A stretch of 64,000 bases of DNA. Source: Costus lasius. Taxonomy: Eukaryota > Streptophyta > Magnoliopsida > Zingiberales > Costaceae. The DNA lies in assembly GCA_027563935.2 (NCBI GenBank), contig CM050453.2, positions 61,736,018 through 61,800,017 on the forward strand, written 5' to 3'. Under the pieces are notes generated by a model. It made no database searches, was not told the origin of the DNA, and saw nothing but the letters and a program-made list of their open reading frames with translations. Numbering within the stretch: the first letter of the stretch is position 1; each line of letters starts with the position of its first letter. Both the position numbers and the translations under genes were made by a program. Shown in pieces: positions 35,895 through 45,183 of the stretch.

Positions 35895-37122
35895 TCGATA
35901 TCCATTCCAACGACCTGGGTAGCAGCGATGCACTGCTAGGTGCCACTCACTGCTTGTGATGACCTCTGGTCAGCACTGCCAGCGTCAGAGGAACCTACAG
36001 GGTCGCACACCTTGATACTTGAGTTCTCGTATTGATCGGGAAGCCTTATGATCGAGTTATTGGATAACTCGGATCTAATTGGGAGATTTCATCAGCGCCA
36101 ATGGGCCTGATGAGATGGAAGAATGTTATTGGAGCCAAACTTCATTTTTGGCAGGTTGACCCGTATTTGACCATGGTTGGTCACATTTGGATTAGGGTTG
36201 CATTGGATTGGATCCAAGTGCTTAATCAACCCATGTAATGAAGTTTGGGCTAGCTCATTATCCAATGAGGCCCAATGACAAGTTCTCATGAAGAGATGAG
36301 AGGCTAAAAGGGTATAATGGGGAGAAACATGAACCATTAGGCGCCTAGGGGCATAATGGGGTCATGTTGGCGCCTTTGCTCCATTATGGAAGTAAATAGC
36401 GCCTCCCCTCTCTTGCTAGGATGGAATGAATGCCTCTATGGCATTGCTTGAGGCGCAAGGCAAGGCCTTGGCGCACAAGGAAAGGCGTGGGAATAAAAGG
36501 AAAGGTTGAATGAGAATTATGGAAATGTCTTGGAGACTTTCCTTGTCTCAAACATCCTCATCCTAGCCCTACACTTGTCATGATCCTAGCCATTACCCTA
36601 ACCGCCTCTTGCCCTATAAATGTAACCCTAGTCGCCCCCTCTTGTGGGTAATCAATCCTTGAAGGCGTGAACACAAGGAGAGGGGCGAGTGCTTGGAGCA
36701 AGGGCGCATCTTCCATAACCGCAAGCCTCTTCCTCCTTTCCTCTTGGCGCAAGGAGATCTAGGGCTTGGCGGCTTGGGTAGTTTTCCCTCTTCACTTGGC
36801 GCATCTTTTCTCTAGGTGGCACAAGAGAAGTAAAACATCTTCCTAAGGCTTGGATTTTCTTCCCGAGGCTAGCACCGGGCGTGGAAGAAGAGAACTCAAG
36901 AGATCCGTGTGTGTGAGACTGCAGAGGGCGCACACTTGGGCGCCTGCATCGGCATCGCTCTTCATTGCTCTTAAGGTATTTCCTAACTCATCGTGTCGAC
37001 TCCCTTGCTTGCGATCTTCACTGGGTTTTTGGGACCGGCCTGTTTCGGGGACATTCTTCCGCTGCGTAAAATGTATGTCCATGACTCTGAAAATTGTAAA
37101 ATGTCCCCGGGGTTTCCCAACA
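35895..37122 (+). repeat. 3' LTR of copia C, right portion
   Basis: Continues the LTR begun at 13910; 35895-35899 is the duplicated tcgat. It has a TATA-type promoter (36615-36621) and, after it, a candidate splice donor (cttaag followed by gtatttcc, GT near 36976-36977). It ends gggtttcccaaca. Without D the LTR is about 1.95 kb. Confidence 0.88.
36615..36621 (+). promoter_or_regulatory. TATA box of the C LTR
   Basis: tataaat in the context gccctataaatgtaac, at the position where G LTRs carry tatataaaa. Likely core promoter of the LTR. Confidence 0.6.
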
Positions 37123-37478
37123 TTCCTCTCCCTCATCCTTCTTCATCTTTGGTGCATCTACCTTGGAGGTGGCGCATACTTTGAAGAAGGAGCACAAGGC
37201 TTGGATCTTCTTCCCGAGGCTAGCACCGGGCGTTGAAGAAGAGGACTCGAGGCATCCGTGTGTGTGAGACTGCAGAGGGCACACGCTTGGGCGCCTATCA
37301 CGACATCGACCTCATCTTGCTCTAAGGTATTTACTAACTCATCGTGTCGACTCTCTTGCTTGCGATCTTCACTGGGTTTTTGGGACCGGCCTGTTTCGGG
37401 GATATTGCTTCCGCTGTGCAATGTATTTTGTAATCTCTATCTCTAAAAATTGTAAAATATCCCCGGGGTTTCCCAACA
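37123..37478 (+). repeat. 3' end of a further C-type LTR
   Basis: Resembles the last ~350 bases of the C LTR (cttcccgaggctagcaccgg, gactgcagaggg, gggtttcccaaca) but is clearly diverged from it. The simplest reading is that element C was inserted into the 3' part of an older LTR of the same family and this is the remainder. A tandem duplication of the LTR end is the alternative. Confidence 0.7.
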
Positions 37479-37940
37479 ATAATAGTTCGGTTCGGTTCGG
37501 TTACGGTTCGGGGAAAAAAATTTTACTGGTTAACCGAACCGACCGGTATATATGTATATATCTCAAAATTATTTCGATTGTGTATCTAGTATGGTGGTTA
37601 AAAGTTATTTTGCAAATTAGTAGATCATGGGTTCAAAACCCATTCACTACAACTTAAAAATTGATTATTTTACATATATAATTACCAAATAATAATATTT
37701 AATAATTAAAGTTAGTTTTAAAATTAATTTTTAAAAATATTTAATAGTCAAAGTCAACTTTTTAAAATAAATTTTATTAAAAAAATTATAATCGGTTAAC
37801 CGTGGTTAACCGGTACCGGTTAACCGTTTGACCAGTTAACCAGTCTAATGGTTCAGGAACGGTTCGTGATTTCTTCGAACCGAATAGGTTGGTTAACCGA
37901 TTGACCATGGTCAATAGTTCGGTTAACCGAACCGTGAACA
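37479..37940. mobile_element. GGTTCGG/GGTTAACCG-rich repeat, possible non-autonomous DNA transposon
   Basis: Both ends are rich in ggttcgg and ggttaaccg in direct and inverted form, and the middle (about 37560-37790) is AT-rich. The right end reads cgaaccgtgaacaggcctag. Such a CTAGGCCTG-type end with inverted GGTTCGG arms is seen in plant non-autonomous hAT-like elements, but the left end seems cut off where the LTR remnant stops, and I find no clear target duplication. No coding capacity. Confidence 0.4.
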
Positions 37941-37943
37941 GGC

Positions 37944-38285
37944 CTAGCTGGTTAGGCTCATAGCATAAGCCACATCAGGTATAGTACACAACATTGCATA
38001 CATGATCGAGCCTACTGCTGAAGCATAGGGCACTCGACTCATGTCATCCCTCTCAGCCTGTGTGGTGGGACACTGGCTCTTTGAGAGAGTAAGCCCATGC
38101 CTCACTGGAAGGTATCCTTTCTTGGATTGCTCCAAGTTGAACCTCTCCAAGTCCTTATCAATATAGGTGCTTTGACCAAGGGCCAGGTGCCTCTTGGATC
38201 TATCCCGGTAGATCCTCGCGCCTAGGATATAGGCGACCTCCCCTAAGTCCTTCATCTCGAAACACTTCCCCAACTATGTCTTCAC
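37944..38285 (-). pseudogene. copia H RT C-terminal fragment
   Basis: Encodes GKCFEMKDLGEVAYILGARIYRD through MYAMLCTIPDVAYAMSLTS, the RT connection region. It is cut at the low-coordinate end by the GGTTCGG repeat and at the high end by TRIM-1. Removing the TRIM and one ttcac restores the family sequence. Confidence 0.87.
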
Positions 38286-39109
38286 TGTAATATCCCGGTT
38301 TAGTCCCACATTGAAAGTGGGAGAAGAGATTATATGGTATATATGGCTTAGTGGGCTTGCTATTGTTAACTTGGGCTTAAGCATTTTAATAGATTGAACC
38401 ACGTTGCAAATCGGCTCACCAAGTTAATAAATAGTTTGCTTACTAAGCGGGTCGTAACAAATGGTATCAGAGCAAAACTTAGTCTTAAGCATGGTGAGAG
38501 GCCAATAGGAAAGGGCTACCGAGGATGGTGGAGCCACCTTTGGGCTGACCTCACATGCTGCCGACTAAGGGATGATTCTTGGGCATGTGTTAAGGTTTGG
38601 GCTTGACGAGGACGCTTGACAGAAAATATTATATGGTATATAGGGCTTAGTGGGCTTGCTATTGTTAACTTGGGCTTAAGCATTTTAATAAATTGGGCCA
38701 TGTTGCAAATCGGCTCACCAAGTTAATAAATAGTTTGCTTACTAAGTGGGTTGTAATAAATGGTATCAGAGCAAAACTTAGTCCTAAGCATGGTGAGAGG
38801 CCAATAGGAAAGGGCTACCGAGGATGGTGGAGCCACCTTTGGGCTGACCTCACATGCTGCCGACTAAGGGATGATTCTTGGGCATGTGTTAAGGTTTGGG
38901 CTTGACGAGGACGTCAAGTCTTAAGTGGGGGAGATTGTAATATCCCGGTTTAGTCCCACATTGAAAGTGGGAGAAGAGATTATATGGTATATATGGCTTA
39001 GTGGGCTTGCTATTGTTAACTTGGGCTTAAGCATTTTAATAGATTGAACCACGTTGCAAATCGGCTCACCAAGTTAATAAATAGTTTGCTTACTAAGCAG
39101 GTCGTAACA
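38286..39109 (+). mobile_element. tandem TRIM retrotransposon (LTR-internal-partial LTR-internal-LTR)
   Basis: Flanked by ttcac (38281-38285 and 39110-39114) inside the H RT sequence. The outer LTRs are 174 bp each (38286-38459 and 38936-39109), starting tgtaatatcc and ending cgtaaca. A primer site tggtatcagagc follows the first LTR (38462-38473), and a polypurine tract aagtgggggagat (38923-38935) precedes the last. In between are two copies of a ~170-bp non-coding internal region separated by a third LTR lacking its 5' ~40 bases (about 38622-38758). A simple TRIM of this family would be about 525 bp. It has no coding capacity and must be mobilised in trans. Confidence 0.92.
38303..38344 (+). 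promoter_or_regulatory. snRNA-type promoter signals in the TRIM LTR
   Basis: gtcccacattg (38303-38313) differs by one base from the plant U-snRNA upstream element RTCCCACATCG. The next TATA-like stretch, tatatat (38338-38344), starts 24 bases after it, the spacing of Pol III-type U-snRNA genes; another TATA-like run lies nearer. cccac and gtggg flanking attgaaa could also form a hairpin. Function is inferred. Confidence 0.4.
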
Positions 39110-40404
39110 TTCACAGACTAAAGACTAGGGATGTCATTTCCGATGAGCAGTATGTCATCGACATACAAGACCAAAAAAGTCACCAAGCTCCCACTAAATT
39201 TTCTGTATACACAGGCGTCATCTTTGCTTTTGATAAAGCCATAATCTCTCACAGCTTCAGCAATCCGAAGATTCTAACTTCGAGATGCTTGCTTTAATCC
39301 ATAAATGGATTTCTTTAGCCTGCATACTTTATTGGCATCTGCAGGGTGGATGAAACCATCAGGCTGTGTCATATACACATCCTCCGTCTGCTTCCCCTTA
39401 AGGAATGTTGTCTTAACATCCATCTTCCATATCTCATAATCATGATATGCAGCTATAGCAAGCAGAATCCGAATGGATTTGATCATGGCTACTGGCGAGA
39501 AGGTTTCATCATAGTCCACCCCATGGACTTGTTTGAATCCTTTAGCCACCAGTCTACCTTTATAGGTAACTATGTTGCCATCCATGTCAATCTTCCTCTT
39601 GAAGACCCATTTACACCCTATGGATTTTACCCCATTAGGCGGCTCAACCAAATCCCAGACTTTCTTGGTGGGAACATAGAAGTAGTATCCTTTAGTTTCC
39701 TTAGGATACCCTACAAAGACACATTTATCTGATTTAGGTTATAGCTTGCTAGAATCTTGACATTTGACATATGCCTCACATCCCCATATGCTAAAAAAAG
39801 AGAGGTTAGGGCGTCTCCCATTCCATACCTCATATGGAATCTTTGAGACACTCTTAGAACATTATTAAGTATGAGAGAAGCTGTCTCAAGTGCATAACCC
39901 CAAATGAGGGTGGTAGAGTTGCATGACTCATCATAGATCGAACCATGTCCAACAAAGTTCGATTTCTCCTTTCAGACACACCATTTCATTGAGGTGTTCC
40001 AGGAGGAGTGAGTTGGGATAGGATCCCACACTCTCTTAGGTAATCAAAGAACTCACCGCTCAGGTACTCTCCACCACAATCTGATCGAAGAGTTTTAACG
40101 GATCTCCCAAGCTGGTTCTCTACTTCATTTTTGAACTCTTTGAATTTCTCAAAAGATTCAGATTTATGTCTCATCAAGTAGACATAACCATATCTACTGA
40201 AATCATCAGGAAATGTAATGAAATAGCTGTGGCCTCCTCTGACTTGTTTATTGAATGGCCCACACACATTAGTATGTATGAGATCCAATAAACCTTGTGC
40301 CCTCTCACCAGTTTTGGTGAAGGGTGCCTTTGTCATTTTCCCTAATAAGCAATGTTCACATGTATCAAATTCCTCCGAGGAACTTGAATCTAACAACCCA
40401 TTTG
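39110..40404 (-). pseudogene. copia H integrase and RT
   Basis: RT around YVDDILLIGN (near 39145-39180), QMDV-type motif (KMDVKTTFL) and ETFSPVAM, with a TAG replacing Trp in SRSWN near 39273. At about 39652 the integrase-end sequence FVGYPKETKGYYFY is joined directly to WDLVEPPNG, so roughly 120 codons that B has here are missing. Integrase keeps CEHCLLGKM, HTNVCGPF and RSDCGGEY, with TGA for Trp in PGTPQWNG near 39985. It ends at the atttg of TRIM-2. Confidence 0.87.
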
Positions 40405-41185
40405 TGTAATATCCCGGTTTAGTCCCACATTGAAAGTGGGAGAAGAGATTATATGGTATATATGGCTTAGTGGGCTTGCTATTGTTAACTTGGGCTTAAG
40501 CATTTTAATAGATTGGGCCATGTAGCAAATCGGCTCACCAAGTTAATAAATAATTTGCTTACTAAGCGAGTTATAACAAATGGTATCAGAGCAAAACTTA
40601 GTCCTAAGCATGGTGAGAGGCCAATAGGAAAGGGCTACCGAGGATGGTGGAGCCACCTTTGATACAACCCGCTTAGTAAGCAAATTATTTATTAACTTGG
40701 TGAGCCGATTTGCAACATGGCCCAATCTATTAAAATGCTTAAGCCCAAGTTAACAATAGCAAGCCCACTAAGCCATATATACCATATAATCTCTTCTCCC
40801 ACTTTCAATGTGGGACTAAACCGGGATATTACAATCTCCCCCACTTAAGACTTGACGTCCTCGTCAAGCCCAAACCTTAACACATGCCCAAGAATCATCC
40901 CTTAGTCGGCAGCATGTGAGGTCAGCCCAAAGGTGGCTCCACCATCCTCGGTAGCCCTTTCCTATTGGCCTCTCACCATGCTTAGGACTAAGTTTTGCTT
41001 TGATACCATTTATTACAACCCATTTAGTAAGCAAACTATTCATTAACTTGGTGAGCCTATTTGCAACGTGGCTCAATCTATTAAAATGCTTAAGCCCAAG
41101 TTAACAATAGCAAGCCCACTAAGCCTTATATACCATATAATCTCTTCTCCCACTTTCAATATGGGACTAAACTCGGGGTATTACA
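40405..41185. mobile_element. palindromic TRIM composite
   Basis: Flanked by atttg (40400-40404 and 41186-41190) within H integrase; excision restores the host coding sequence. It starts with a plus-strand LTR (40405-40578), primer site and part of the internal region (to 40659), then continues directly as a complete minus-strand TRIM: LTR 40660-40833, internal region 40834-41010, LTR 41011-41185. The minus-strand unit has no duplication of its own that I can find. Same family as 38286-39109; the copies are diverged. Confidence 0.88.
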
Positions 41186-42577
41186 ATTTGTATGGAGTTG
41201 TTGAATGCGATTTTTATTTATATGGGCTAATCGACAATGCCATAGGAAAGCACCAACTGAACCACTTAGTTTGGTCCTCTTGCAATTTATGTTCCAAATA
41301 GAGCTATCTATGTCCAAGACATACAAACCATTGCATAAAGTACCCTTCTTATAGAACATATTTGCAAATGAAAAAGAACATAAGTTCTTATTTATTTCAA
41401 ATTTAAATCCCTTCTTTGCCAAGCAAGGAATGGATACATTGTTCTTAGTAAGTGAAGGTACATAATAGCAATTGTCCAGCTCTAACTGAAGTCCAGAAGG
41501 CAGGGAGAGAGTCAAAATTCCTATAGCAACAGCAGTAACATGTGCCCCGTTTCCAACCCGTAGGTCAATCTCTCTAGGCCGTACTGATCTACTTTTCTTG
41601 AGCCCCTGCATATTTGTATAAATATGAGCTCCACATGCGGTATCCAATACCCATGACATGGAAGTAGAAAGGTTGACTTCAGTAACATAAACACCTGAGC
41701 TAGAAGTTATGGCCAAGCCTTTCTTCTCCTCATTCTGAAGTTGCTTGCAGTCCCTTCTCTAGTGGCCCTGCTCGCCACAGTGGAAGTACCTATGGTCCTT
41801 TGACTTCTTTGCATAAATCTTCAGTGCCTTGGTAGGACCGCTGGCACTGCCCTTAGCACGCACCTTACCCTTCTTCTTCATCTTCTTGGTCATAGCGACC
41901 AAAAGAATAGAATTGGGTTTGGTCTTAGCCATCTCACGCTCAGCTGTTTGGAGCATATTCAGTAGTTCCTCCCTTGTGCAATCAATCCGGTTCATGTTGA
42001 AGTTTATAATAAACGGACTGAAGCTAGGGGGCAGGGACTGCAGGATAAGATCCACAACTAGCTCGTTATCTATGGTGTGTCCCAGTCTCCTGATATGATC
42101 CATATTCCCAATCAGCTTGAGAACATGGGGTCTCATTGGTGCACCTTCAGATAACTTGCACCAAAAAACTGCTTTGGCAGTATCATACCTCTCAGTTCTA
42201 GCTTGAGCCTCGAACATCTATTTCAAATGAGTGATCATCTGAAAAGTATTCTGCTCCTCATATTGCACTTGAAGCTCAGGTGCCATAGTGGCTAGCATGA
42301 GACATGCTACTTCCAAAGTGTCATCCCAATGCTTTCTAAAAGCATCCCTATCTGCCGCTAGGGCATTCGGTGCAGGAGTCACATGAAGAGGCTGCTCGAG
42401 GATATACAGCTTCTTCTCGATCTTGAGGGCTATCCTCAAGTTCCAATGCCAGTCCATAAAGTTGGATCCAACCAACTTATCCTTATCTAAAAGGGATCGC
42501 AATGTCAATCTGCTAGTGTTCGTAGCCACTGTTCTACAACAACCAAGAAATAGCAGATTAGCACTACTTGAAGTCAT
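41186..42577 (-). pseudogene. copia H gag, protease and integrase start
   Basis: Gag N-terminus shares LTLRSLLDKDKLVGSNFMDWHWNL with G. The capsid region contains HLK-stop-MFEAQARTERYD, so TAG breaks it near 42218. The knuckle CHYCGEQGH-type region (read RYFHCGEQGH) is followed by TAG where Trp is expected (about 41757-41759). Protease has WVLDTACGAHI. It then reaches the integrase finger LWHCRLAHINKNR and is cut by TRIM-2. Just upstream the acceptor-like ttgttgtag is kept, and the start codon position of the G family reads GTG in GTG-GCT-ACG-AAC. Confidence 0.87.
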
Positions 42578-43691
42578 TTAAACTAGACATGTTTTAAATG
42601 ACTATGGCTCCCACTATTTTAATCAAATTGACAACCCCAAAGTCAATCGAGAAATTTATAATTTCCTAGTGAGATGGAAGCCTCCAAGCCTATTCCATAA
42701 ACATCCTCTAATCGCCTAGGACTTACCATGTAAATCCATCATGCCTTAGATGCCTCAACCCTTGCCATAGATGTAAGGATTCCATCCAAGCACAAAGGGG
42801 TAGGCACCAATTCCTTCCAAAGGAAGCAAATTGCGCCAAGCTCACCCCATTATGCCCTTGGCGCCAATGGGGTTGGCTTTTCTCCCCATTATACCCTTTT
42901 ATCCTATTCCCTCTTCATGACAATTAGTTATTGGGCCTCATTGGGTAATGAGATAGCCTAAACTTCATTACATGGGTTGATTAACCAATTGGATACAATC
43001 CAATGCAACCTTAATCCAAATTTGACCTACCATGGTCAAATACGGGTCAACCTGCCAAAAATGAAGTTTGGCTCCAATAACTCTCTTCCATCTCATCAGG
43101 CCCATTGGCGCTGATGAAATCTCCAAAATAGATCTGAGCTATACAATAACTCGATTATAAGGCTTCCCGATTATTATGGGCAAATCCTCTGTCTGTCCAT
43201 TGACCTTCTTATATGGGTCGTGACATGCATAATAACAATTGTTATTACCTCCCAACTATGGCGAGGTGTTAGGTTGTATCAAAGCATGTCCCTAACCATA
43301 TAGAATGATCAATGACCTCAACTCAAGAGATCAATGCATCTCCTATTACTTGTGAGGATAACTCATGACACCAAGTCATAGCCTCACAGCGGGTTAGTCC
43401 GGTATATCCACCACTAATATACTCATATGTCTACGTTAGCACCTCGTGCGTAACCAGCCCATATACCAGTCTCTCATATACTATAGTTGTCCCATATCCA
43501 CTAGGGTGCATTGACTGTGGACAATGATTTGAGCACAGATCCAATCTGTCTCCAGGGACATAATCATGTACGTACACAATCGCATATGTAAACAAATAGT
43601 GATAATGATAATGCCAGAATGATATATAAATATCAGAGTCAAGTAGTACAAAGATCGACCAAAACTAGGTCTCAGGGCATACACTCCAACA
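42578..43691 (-). repeat. leader remnant and truncated 5' LTR of copia H
   Basis: The first ~100 bases match the end of the G leader (ccatctcacta on the minus strand). From roughly 42700 the sequence is LTR, aligning inverted to the C and I LTRs (cccattggcgctgatgaaat near 43100), and ends at 43691 where the minus strand reads tgttggagtg. No primer site or LTR 3' end is present, so a deletion removed them. Confidence 0.75.
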
Positions 43692-43787
43692 GTGGGCTGG
43701 GTTACTACCAAAGTGGCATGCTTTTGGGTCATGTTCCTCGGGTGACTGCGAGGCCCATCTGGGGTTGGGCCTTCAGGGGGATAGCTA
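43692..43787. other. unassigned flank between H and the G array
   Basis: 96 bp with no coding sequence, ending in agcta, the target duplication of the G array. It should be contiguous with 56872 onward in the pre-insertion locus. Confidence 0.6.
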
Positions 43788-44781
43788 TGTTGGTGTATAT
43801 GCCCTTGGACCCGTTGTTAGTCCATCTTGTACTACTTGACATTGATATTTAATATATATATATATATATCATTCTAGCATTATCGTTATTATGCTATGTT
43901 TACATCTGCGATTATGTGCATGGATAATAATGTCCCTGGAGACAGATTGTATCTGTGCTCAAACGGTGTGTCCCCAGTCGAGTACATGAGTGGATAAGGG
44001 ACAGCTCTGGTACATGTGATATTGGTAGTGGGCTGGTTACGCACGGGGTGCTAACGCAGGCATATGGGGATATCAGTGGTGGATATACTAGACTGACCCG
44101 CTGTGAGGCTCTAACTTGGTGTCATGAGTTAAGCTCACAAGTGACAGTAGATGCATTGATCCCTTGACTTGAGGTCATTGACTCTTCTATATGGTTAGGG
44201 ACATGCTTTTATATAACCTAATACCTCGCCGTAGCAGGGAGGTCATAACGGTTGTCATTGGGTATGTCATGACCCATATGAGAAGATCAATGGACAGACA
44301 TAGGATTTGCCCCTTCCTACGGGAAGCTTGATATCCACGGGGCCCCCCTATAGTAGCATGATTAAAAGTGTATGGCCATACCCAGGTGAAAGCCTGATTT
44401 AGTCATGACCATGAGATTGGGTGAAAATAAAGTGGTGACACACTTTGTCCAATCGGATATCAGTTCGGCAAAGAGACTGTAATGCATCGGTACCTTGTTG
44501 CGATGATGGGGATGTCGACGTTGATATCCATTCCGATGACTTGGGTAGCAGCGATGCACTGCTAGGTGCCAATCACTACTTGTGATGACTCAGTTCATCA
44601 CTACCAAAGTCTGAGGAACCTACAAGGTTGCACAACTTGAAAATCGGGTTCTCGTATTGATCGGGTAGCCTAATGATTGAGTTATTGGATAACTCAGATC
44701 TATTTGGGAGAATCCATCAGCACTACTGTGCTAGATGAGATGAAAGGAATCATTTGGAGCTAACTTGTTTTTGGGCCTAGT

Positions 44782-44917
44782 AGGCCAAATGGGCCCAATA
44801 GAACAAGTTGGGCTAATAGGCCAAATGGGCTCAATAAGCCATTTGGGCCAATGGGCCAAATGGGCTCAATAAGCCATTTGGGCTAATAGGCCAAATGGGC
44901 TCAATAAGCCATTTGGA
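44782..44917 (+). repeat. minisatellite in G LTR
   Basis: Repeated aggccaaatgggctcaataa and gccatttggg units. The left LTR has three units of the aatgggctcaataagccatt type, whereas the middle (about 47506-47575) and right (about 56012-56083) LTRs have one, followed by a segment absent from the left LTR. Confidence 0.8.
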
Positions 44918-45083
44918 CATCTTCTTAAGGTGAGAAGCTTGGATGTTCTCACTTGGAGTGGGTGAATGTACTTGGGCGCTTGGCACTTGGAGTGGGCGAA
45001 ATGGGTTTTACCTCTTGAAGAGGTGTGTCTCTTCATGAAGAGGTGTGCTTCTTCACTAGTGAAGAGGTGCACCTATTCATGGG

Positions 45084-45092
45084 TATATAAAA
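45084..45092 (+). promoter_or_regulatory. TATA box of G LTR
   Basis: tatataaaa in gggtatataaaacccc. It is repeated at 47806-47814 and 56311-56319 in the other two LTRs. It lies downstream of a perfect palindrome cttcactagtgaag. A strong match to a plant Pol II TATA box. Confidence 0.75.
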
Positions 45093-45183
45093 CCCCTTCC
45101 TCCCCCCTCATTGCAACCTCTTGCCCCCTTGTCCCCCTTGTCACCACTGCTAGAAAGAGGGAGAGGGATGTTCGCCCATTGCC

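Larger units (their letters stand above)
37941..43691 (-). mobile_element. decayed copia element H with two TRIM insertions
   Basis: Minus-strand copia of the C/G family. In element order: a 5' LTR missing its R/U5 side and primer site (to 43691, reading tgttggagtg), gag, protease, integrase and RT, then truncation inside RT/RNase H at about 37944 by the GGTTCGG repeat. No 3' LTR remains. TRIMs sit at 38286-39109 and 40405-41185. Several stops and a deletion between integrase and RT make it an old, dead copy. Confidence 0.88.
43788..45183 (+). repeat. left LTR of G array, 3' truncated
   Basis: Starts tgttggtgta and runs through the promoter region (TATA box tatataaaa, 45084-45092), then breaks off after gcccattgcc. 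A TA-dinucleotide run near 43852-43870 is longer than in the other G LTRs. The lost 3' end and primer site were deleted together with the start of the internal region. Confidence 0.92.

Noticed and set aside
36850..37236. 128-codon frame over the end of the C LTR.
   Set aside because: It spans the LTR end and the start of the neighbouring LTR remnant, with unrelated frames open on the other strand; this is low-complexity chance.
40651..40665. Independent insertion of the minus-strand TRIM into the plus-strand one, using acctt or ctttg as target.
   Set aside because: The other side reads atttg, which pairs exactly with the outer left flank and restores H coding, so no separate duplication exists.
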